Assembly (NCBI GenBank): GCA_033239125.1
Contig: BSWB01000005.1
Location: forward strand, 142,534,494 to 142,598,493
Source of the DNA: Fagopyrum homotropicum
Taxonomy: Eukaryota > Streptophyta > Magnoliopsida > Caryophyllales > Polygonaceae
DNA: 64,000 nucleotides
Direction of reading: 5' to 3'
Shown here: positions 56,399 through 64,000 of the stretch, in pieces
Layout of the letters: every line of letters starts with the position of its first letter
Numbering within the stretch: the stretch's first letter is position 1
The notes under the pieces: model-generated
The model's input: the letters and a program-made list of their open reading frames with translations, nothing else
What the model was told of the DNA's origin: nothing
Database searches by the model: none
Program-made: the position numbers and the translations under genes

Positions 56399-59100
56399 TA
56401 TACTAATGTTCATATAACATTTGTTTAATTTTTATTCTTAAATAAATGCTATAGAATGCAACAAAAACAAAGTTAAATGAATATAAGTGCGGGCATCGAC
56501 GGATATGATGCATCTACGTGGTGCACTGCTGTGGCCCTAACACAGCATATCGACGTCGAATTAACGTAAAATTTATTTGCATTTTAAATTTGATCCACAA
56601 TTTTTAACTATATCGATTTTTCAATTTATTAAAAGTATATACTGCGTATATATATTGATTTGTAGTAAGAGTCCAAAACCCACACCTCAACTTTTTATTA
56701 TGTATGATAACACCACTTTAATTTTAACACTATTGAAAATAAAACTGATTATACGTTATATAATAAAAATATCCCCAAAAAAAAGAAGCAAAGGGCATAT
56801 AATTATTTATTGTAAGATTTAAGACCTTTTAAATATCACTAAATAATTACATAATGGAGCATAATGCCGTCTTTTTTATGATTGATGGTGATTGGAATAT
56901 GTGGAAATGATGCGATATTGATGATGCGTATGTTTGGGATGTATGTGACGATGGCATGTATGCATGGGGATGTCATATGATCATCATGGCATTTATATAT
57001 GATCGGTGACTTCATGAGAGTTTTAGTACGGTCACGTATGAAAACCGGTTCAGGGTTTCATGTTTTCTTCCAAACCGGTCCAATCAGACCCAATGCAGAA
57101 GACATTTGTTTAGAGTTACGGCGCTAACTAACTTGCCGTCAGCCTCATAAATCTATGTGATATGCTCGTAACTTTGTACTCATCCCGCCGGAGCTTCGCC
57201 GTCACTTTGTTGACTTTATCTGTTCGCCCGCCGTCTTCAGCCGTCATCATCCACGTTTCTTTTTGGAGCTTTACTTAGGGTGAAGTGGAAAAGGATTTGA
57301 TGCAATATGAACGGGTTGAGTTATAGGTCCAAGCTAATGAGTACACTAATTAAATGATATTTGACCGATCGAAATTTCATAATCTTGGTTAGATTTTTGT
57401 CGAACTTTGGAGATGTAATAGTCTTATAATAATATTTAGATATACTGATATGATGTGTTTAAGATCGAACGAGACGAGCTCCTTTTAGGCCGAAGGCCAA
57501 GGAAGAATAGTGAGCGAGCAAAATCGTATCTACAAGTTTTGTGCAGCAAAATCACAAACGTTATCTCTTCTTTATATTTACTGATTAACTCGTCGAAAAT
57601 CACAACAAATATAACATGAGAAATTTCCACGTGTGGGTGGACATGTACGGTCGACTTCAATACATAAGTCCACTGAAATATATACTAAAAAACAGTTGAA
57701 AATATGGTGAGTAGTCCACCTACCTTAACTATATGCTAATTTGGAGACTTGTATATTGTCGACGCGACATAATCACGTATTTGCAAGCCCCACATGTGCA
57801 ACTGACCAGTTCGGTTGACACTTGATGACATGTCTTATATAAGCCCGATAACTCAATCAAACAAACAATCATTCTCTATGCAGTTAGTGTCTTTATGACA
57901 TCAAGCCCAATAAAGTCGTGACCTATATTGGACCGATTTGAAACCATGTAAAATTTCGGTAGGCAAATATAACGTGAGAAGTTTTGCCCATTTAAACACA
58001 CATAAGCATTAATTAGATCTGATCTCAACACATAATTTTAGCAAGACTAAACCAACTGACAATAGGCTAGGGGAGTGGTTACCAAATGTATATACTAGAT
58101 TATATGATTGTTTATCTATCAAAATTTAGCATAATATCAAAACAATTCGATATTGGGTCTTGGATTATTAGATTTGTCAGTCTTAAGACGGCGATAGGGA
58201 ACTTGGACGATAGTTGTTTTATCGATAAACATTAGTAGACTTACATAATAAACTTCGATACACACAATACCCATTATAACTTATAAAAAAATTGAAAATA
58301 TGTGAAATTGTGTATCGAAATTGGAGAAAATGATACATTAAGGAGAGCCATGCTCGAGTGTTTTGGCCGGGGACGTAGCTCCGGCCAAATAGCGGCAAGT
58401 GAAGCAGTCCATTCGATGATGATAACGGTATAAGTCTCCCCTTTTCCTAAAAGACAAACCTTAGCCCCCACATTATATTCAGCTCGGCTAGCTAGAAGAT
58501 ACATACGTACAGGGTCCATAATTGCCATCCCTTGTTCATTGCACCAACTATGTACGTATGTTATTTTGTTTCCACACTATAAGTACGTACATAAGATACA
58601 ACTTACAACCTTGCATATGTCACATGCTTGATTATGTTAGATTAGGTTGAAGTGTTTAAATTCACGTCGCATATATAATTATAAGATTCACTATATTACA
58701 TAGAGTCAAGATCGAATATAAGGAAGACGATGTCTCGCTTTGACAACTTATTTAAGAACTTAAAACAAATAAATAAAGATATACAGAAAGTAAGGGATGC
58801 AAACAGAAACCAAAGATCGGGATCCTTAGTCGAACAAGCAAGGACTGGTCAACAAGGTAAAAATGCAAGTTTAAAACCAAAACTAATGTACAAATAACCA
58901 GATACGAAATGAGAACGAAAAATCAAGTTTTCTTGGGATTGATCGACCGATCTTATTGGGGGATCTCGCTTGACTACTCTGTAATACATCTTATAAGATA
59001 CCAGAGAAATAAATGAGAAAGTTTGGATCTTTGTAAAACTCGAAATGAGCTCATAAAGGAGGTAAAACAAACAATAAGTATATGATGAATAAAGCAATTC
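56394..59100. other. Intergenic, no firm gene
   Basis: A GC-richer patch at 57120-57260 (CCCGCCGGAGCTTCGCCGTC) has no clear frame. A minus-strand frame at 58274-58528 (84 codons, MAIMDPVRMYLLASRAEYNV at its start) is open and protein-like but unrecognised. The remainder is AT-rich. Confidence 0.4.
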
Positions 59101-59343
59101 TTTTTTTTTTTTTTTTTTGAAAAAGTAATTGTATTAAGAAGGAATATATAACGGTTACAAGTGCAGAGAGGCAGTTACTAACACAACAACATAATCAAAG
59201 GAAGTTCAATAGAGGGCGAGAGGAGAGGGGATTTGCTTCTTAGGAGATCTGTATGTTTAACATACGTGCAGTGGCGAGGGAGGAGGGAGAGCTGTCCTTC
59301 CAGTTGTGCTCAAAGTGAAGTTTAGTTGACAGTTCCACAAAAT
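59101..59343 (-). pseudogene. LINE 3' end remnant
   Basis: T18 at 59101 followed by GAAAAAGTAATTGTATTAAG parallels the 3' end of the LINE at 53476 (TTTTGAAAAGTTAATTTGTATTAAG there, read in parts). CTGTCCTTCCAGTTG near 59290 also matches. It is a very short, 5'-truncated copy of the same LINE family, ending in a hairpin junction. Confidence 0.75.
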
Positions 59344-59373
59344 AGAATTTTGTGGAACTGTCAACTAAACTTC
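59317..59373. repeat. Perfect 27-bp inverted repeat with 3-base loop
   Basis: The arm GAAGTTTAGTTGACAGTTCC plus ACAAAAT (59317-59343) pairs perfectly with 59347-59373 around AGA. One arm is the LINE 5' border, so the second is an inverted copy made at the insertion junction. Confidence 0.95.
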
Positions 59374-60940
59374 ATAGTTATATGGGAAACAACTTTGTTC
59401 GATTGTTGGGTGGTCAGAGCATTTCTCGGCATACATCAAAGTTATCATGCACCCATTGATTGTCACGTACCCAAGACAACGACTTATCTTCACATTGAAC
59501 TCAATATGGAGGTAGGAGAGTTATATTGTCACCTTAAGCCAACATCATCTTAAAGAATATATATCAAAAGAAGACTCAAAATACTACCATAATTCATATA
59601 GACAAACATCTCATACATATAATCAATCCAACATCATAGATTAATGTAGTTAGGCTCACCAGATTCTAAAAAAGATAGAATTAGCAGGACAGACCTAAAA
59701 CAAACTCTAAAGCTTTATTAATGATTGAAAACAAGGCAACCGAGCGACCAACAAGGGGCAAATCGAGCGACCTCTAAAAAAAATAAGGTTGTGGAACTTT
59801 GTGAAATTGTAGAAGATAGAAATATTAAATGGTTGGAACGCCTTATTAATAGGGTTATGAGGTAACCTGAATTCCTAGTTCTATCGCAATCTTATCATCT
59901 AATAAGATATGATTATAACTAAAAGACAATACATTCAACTGGATTGGCCAGAAGATCAACCCAATCAATGGATAAAGGAATAAAGAATAAACACCAAAAC
60001 AAGTCAATCAAACGGGCATGTCGAGCAACCTTATGGACCAAAGGGTTGGGTTTGGTCCAAAATTTGCTCTATGACTTTATTGCTTCAAAAGAAGGTCATA
60101 TCGAGGTCACGTGAAGAAGGAATGAGGGGGAGGTCGAGCAACCTTTGGCATGATCAAGCACTTTTTCATGTTTTTCGATGTTCTTCACTTCACTCTCGGA
60201 CCTAAGTCATTCCCGTCTTGCGTTTGAGTTCTTTGACCGCAGAGAGATCCTTAGTATATGAAGTCATTCCACTACATGCGAATCATTTGTACTTAGAAAA
60301 TGAATAGAATGCATGCAATTACATAAACCAACCGACATATCTCCACAATACTAATAGGATGGAAACGAACCGATAAAATAGCCAATGGGCAATAACAATG
60401 GCGACCATTGTTCTTACAATAATAAACTTAGCTACTAGCGAGAAAGTAAATTTGAAGTATATCCTTTTACTACTAATCGTGCTTTATAACGGTCAATAGA
60501 TAGATTTATAGATTCACTTAGATCCAATTACAGTTTAACCAGGTGGAAGAGTAGTGAGATCCCATATGTGATTAACTTTTTGTTTGGTATGTAAATGAGT
60601 GAAATGTCCCTTTGATTCAAGAAAGGGGAATTCACCATTTGGTTTGGCGTTGCAAGAAGGACCTAAATGAATCGTGAGTTATAAACGATGAATAATTTGA
60701 TGTACAATTAAGTTGAAAGAATTATGTAATTAAGGATAAAGAAAGATGAATTGGAAGAAACAAAGTAGACATGGCTGTCTCTCAATTCATCAGCATCAAT
60801 TTGTAGCTCATACTAACAAATTCGACAACCATATTTATATATCCGCTTCCTTGTCCTTCCTATTAGCTTTGTGTTCCCTTCTTTCTTTCTTCCTTTCTTT
60901 TTTTTTTAAAAAACAACTATATTCCCATCAATTATATATA
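59374..60940. other. Intergenic, no gene recognised
   Basis: A mixed-composition stretch 59390-59550 has an open plus-strand frame (59326-59553) with no family resemblance. GGGCAAATCGAGCGACC, CGGGCATGTCGAGCAACC and GGAGGTCGAGCAACC phrases recur at 59755, 60013 and 60130, hinting at an old LTR-type repeat. Confidence 0.4.
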
Positions 60941-60944
60941 TATA

Positions 60945-61236
60945 GGGTACGGTTCCCATGTGAACAATCTTATTGTGTATCATATGAACAATCTCACTGT
61001 GTATCATGTGAACAATTTTAGACCATCGGATGGTGAGTATTAAACGTCGAGATTTAGGGTAGATATCATAATTAATAATAACTACGAATAATCCATTCAA
61101 CCAACAATAACTACGAATAATACATTAAACAATATGACATCTTCGTAACAAAACTAATCATAACTACGAATAATATATTAAACAATAAGGCTTGTTCTAA
61201 TGATTACACGATAAGGCCTGTTCTCATAGGATCTAA
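60945..61236. mobile_element. CTCATGAGAAC-type MITE, tandem copy A
   Basis: Begins GGGTACGGTTCCCATGTGAA after a TA tract, contains CATCGGATGGTGAGTATTAA and repeated AATAACTACGAATAAT, and ends ACACGATAAGGCCTGTTCTC. Left and right ends are imperfect inverted repeats sharing CTTAT(T/C)GTGTA. Confidence 0.85.
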
Positions 61237-61243
61237 CTATATA

Positions 61244-61512
61244 GGGTGCGGTTCCCATGAGAACAACCTTATCGTGTAATCATGAGAACAATCTTAGACC
61301 GTCAGATGGTGAGTATTAAGGGTCGAGATTTAGGGTAAATATCATAATAATTAGATAAATAATATTCAGAAACTAATAATAACTACGAATAATCCATTCA
61401 ACCAACAATAACTACAATAATGCATTAAATGATATGACACCTTCGTAACAAAACTAATAATAACTACGAATTGTTCTCATTATTACACGATAAGGCATAT
61501 TCTCATATGATC
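61244..61512. mobile_element. CTCATGAGAAC-type MITE, tandem copy B
   Basis: Begins GGGTGCGGTTCCCATGAGAA only seven bases after copy A. Same internal order (CGTCAGATGGTGAGTATTAA, AATAACTACGAATAAT) and end (ACACGATAAGGCATATTCTC), followed by a short TA tract. Non-coding. Confidence 0.85.
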
Positions 61513-61579
61513 TATATATATGATTCTGGTCACCAAAATTTGACAAAATATATAAGGTGTTTTACATTTTTAGATGACT

Positions 61580-61745
61580 CGTTCGGATAAAGTTCAGTGC
61601 GTTCTAGATAAAATAACAACAAATGAGCATTATTTTGAGCGAACTACTCGGATTCGGATCGTGAAAAGCTCGACTTATCTCGTTTATAAACAACCGAACT
61701 TGAACATGTCAATACTCGGCTCGTTCGGCTCATATAACACCCCAT
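61580..61745. repeat. Degenerate GCTCGTTCGG-type dispersed repeat
   Basis: Contains GCGAACTACTCGGATTCGGA and CTCGGCTCGTTCGGCTCATA, like phrases at 45690-45930. No boundaries. Confidence 0.4.
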
Positions 61746-62380
61746 GGGATAAGTTAAATTCAATTGATGTAAATGTATAATTAATATATCGTGTTATTGT
61801 ATTTGTGTTAAGTGTTTTGTATATATATTTTTAGATTCTAACATATTAGTTTGGAGTTTTTGGACATTAAAAATAATAACTATGTGGGCCTGAAGTTTTG
61901 AATATTGATTAGTAAAGAATGTGCTTCCACACGATATTGTCATATCAATGGGCCAAATGATTTCCCATAATATTTTCTTTCTTTAACATCATTTTTTTTT
62001 AATAAATGCAAAGTCTAAATGTATACTTAGATGTAGTAGGGTGTGCACGTACCATAATGATATAATTTATTATGGTACTTGCTAAAAGTTTGGAAGAGTC
62101 AAGTAAGATTGGTGAACTATTTTGAATATTGTTAATTAATTTCGTGATAAAGTCTTAAAGACATATATACTTGGCATAATATGATACACTTACATGTACC
62201 AATTGAAATCCCAACAATATTTGATCAATTGTAATTCTATTATAATAATTTATTGAGTTTGTCAGACTTATGTTAATTTTTCACCTAAATAAATGATCGT
62301 CTATTCGTCTGTCTGGGTTAGTCAGTTAAGGCTCGACGTCAAGTACCAATCATTAATGGATAAATTGGTGAATTGGGCCT
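61746..62380. other. Spacer, no gene recognised
   Basis: AT-rich, no supported feature. Confidence 0.4.
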
Positions 62381-63490
62381 TTTAGGCCAATGAGTTGATA
62401 TTTAAATTTCCTCCCTTTTTCAATTGAAAATTTAGGTCCCTAAAATGTAGGTTGAAATAAATATAGTACAAAAGCTATCAACTTGTCCATGTCATTTGAT
62501 TTGACATATTTGACATTTGATATTTATCTCCACCTACTACAAAAATGAACAATTCTCAACATGTATACTTTCCCACCTTCTACCCAAAATTCATTTACCC
62601 AAAAACGTTACTATTCATACCCAAAATAATTTTGTCAAACTACACAAACATACTCGAAAACATACATACCCAAAACTCAAACATACCCAAAAAAACTAAA
62701 ATATCAAAAAATATCATACCCATAAATTGGGTAGAATTTTGTGTTATAAAATATTCATACCCAATGCACTCATAAATTGGGTAGAATTTATCATACCCAA
62801 ATTTTACATAAATCGATATTCTACACAAACATCAATACCAAATGACATTTGGTCATTATAACACAGTTTGGGTAACCATAAAACACACCCAACATTTCAC
62901 TTTAAACATACTCAACAATAAGAAACATACCATAAAACATACCCAACAATAAACATATAATGTCCAACCGTACCAATAATTTGGGTAACATTTTACAACA
63001 TAAAATAATAATACCCATAAATTGGGTAATCATACCCCTAAACAGTATACTCAATTCATCAAACACATACTAATACTATTTAACAAAACGAGTCAAAAGC
63101 ATACCCAAAATCTAGTGGAAATAGCCTACCAAAAATATAGATTTGGTTCCAACTACCCAAAAAATACACGAGGGAGAGAGTTCCGGGTGAGATAAAGTGA
63201 GGAGAGAGAAAATTAGAAGTTAATGAAGAGAGAGAAAAGTGAAGGAATAGAGAAATTAGGGCCCACCACAATCATTTACAAGAGGGAGAGAGTTACGGTT
63301 GAGATAAAGTGAGGAGAGATAAAAGTGAAGGAATGAGAAATAAAAGAAAAAAAGTAGAACAAAGGGACCCACCACCATCATTTGCATTCCTCCCTATTTT
63401 TTTTGATTTGCAGGCCTACTTTTTCCTATATTATGTAGGAGCCCATTTTGCAAAATAGAACTTTTAAGAGCCTCATTTCCCTAATTCTTT
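62381..63490. mobile_element. TACCCAAAA-rich dispersed repeat, copy 2
   Basis: Same family and orientation as 21681-22770. It shares AATGACATTTGGTCATTA and TTTGGGTAACCATAAAACA, and the outer end TTTCCCTAATT. TACCCAAAA or TACCCA recurs about 20 times from 62580 to 63160. Unlike copy 1 it has a purine-rich GAGGGAGAGAGTT section (63170-63350), itself duplicated. Non-coding. Confidence 0.7.
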
Positions 63491-64000
63491 CATCATTAAT
63501 CCACTCGGTTACACTTTAGGGGGTGTGAAATTATTCTATTAAGTTTGATGGGTGTTTAAGAGAACAAATTTATTGAAGTTGATGTAGGTGTGAAGTTACT
63601 TAAACTAATTTTTTATTTAAACAACAGTTTATATGATTATATTTGTAATATATCATTCAATCACTTATCATAAAAGCTTCCGCCACGTAACTTATGAAAT
63701 GAAAATAATAGAAGTTACAAATAAGTAATTTAAAGTCTATGTGTTTCTCAAACACTCACTTTCAAGCTTATTCTTTTATGTTTAAAAGCTTCGTAAATTA
63801 AAAAAAGCTTCATAAGCTACTAAAATTGGGCCCGCCAAACGAATCCATAAAGACATAAAACAGCTTAGAATCATGGTTAGTAACTTGATTCAACTTTAGA
63901 CAATTTATTTTGATGAAATCTCACGGGATTTATGAGCCGAGATCTCACATAACGTGTAAAAAAAGTAAACGTACGAACCTAACTCACGATATATTAGTCC
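63491..64000. other. Window end, no gene recognised
   Basis: AT-rich. AAAAGCTTC-type phrases near 63670-63815. Nothing assignable. Confidence 0.4.

Noticed and set aside
58274..58528. 84-codon minus-strand frame as a real gene
   Set aside because: Protein-like composition, but no family motif, splice structure or promoter; kept only as a remark in the intergenic entry.

Overview
This window looks like nuclear DNA of a flowering plant, most likely a eudicot. It is very AT-rich and gene-poor. It carries two intron-containing genes for plant-specific transcription factors, and the rest is mostly layered remains of plant transposons. There are no bacterial operons, no CRISPR array, no rRNA genes, and no complete tRNA gene that I could support. 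I cannot name the species from the sequence alone.

The two genes I am confident in are both on the minus strand. One is a GRAS regulator of the SCARECROW-LIKE 32 type (4950-6549, two exons). The other is a class II LOB-domain protein of the LBD37/38/39 type (40248-40960, two exons). They lie about 34 kb apart and nothing suggests they act together. A few short coding-looking stretches (3656-3971, 35641-35800, 43231-43515, 58274-58528) could not be assigned to a family.

Layout: 1-2 kb holds the 5' part of a Gypsy-type LTR element (LTR, primer-binding site, gag). A degenerate ATACCAGAA minisatellite lies at 3.4-3.6 kb, followed by the SCL32-like gene at 5-6.5 kb. From 8.5 to 18 kb there is a LINE RNase H fragment, a small MITE, a long AAT array, a Copia reverse-transcriptase pseudogene, and a LINE pseudogene split by a hAT MITE with a perfect 8-bp target duplication. 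A TRIM-like LTR remnant and a Tourist-like MITE follow.

The stretch from 18.4 to 31.1 kb is a nest of non-autonomous elements separated by (TA)n runs. Its core is a probable 6.7-kb Helitron (23176-29912). The Helitron carries a broken fragment of a trehalose-6-phosphate synthase gene, with introns still visible, and a 1.3-kb palindrome with tRNA-like promoter boxes in its arms. A 1-kb foldback element with ~200-bp inverted repeats follows at 30-31 kb.

From 31 to 64 kb the window holds AT-rich intergenic DNA, LINE remnants, the LBD gene, a second hAT element with perfect 8-bp target duplications (44395-45089), an array of TGGGCY-rich repeats, two related foldback MITEs, a 5'-truncated L1-type LINE with a target duplication (53476-55042), several members of a MITE group that abuts (TA)n tracts, and a second copy of a TACCCAAAA-rich repeat.

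Most of the novelty is in transposon structure: gene capture, large palindromes, internal amplification, and target preference. I saw no coherent new multi-gene system.
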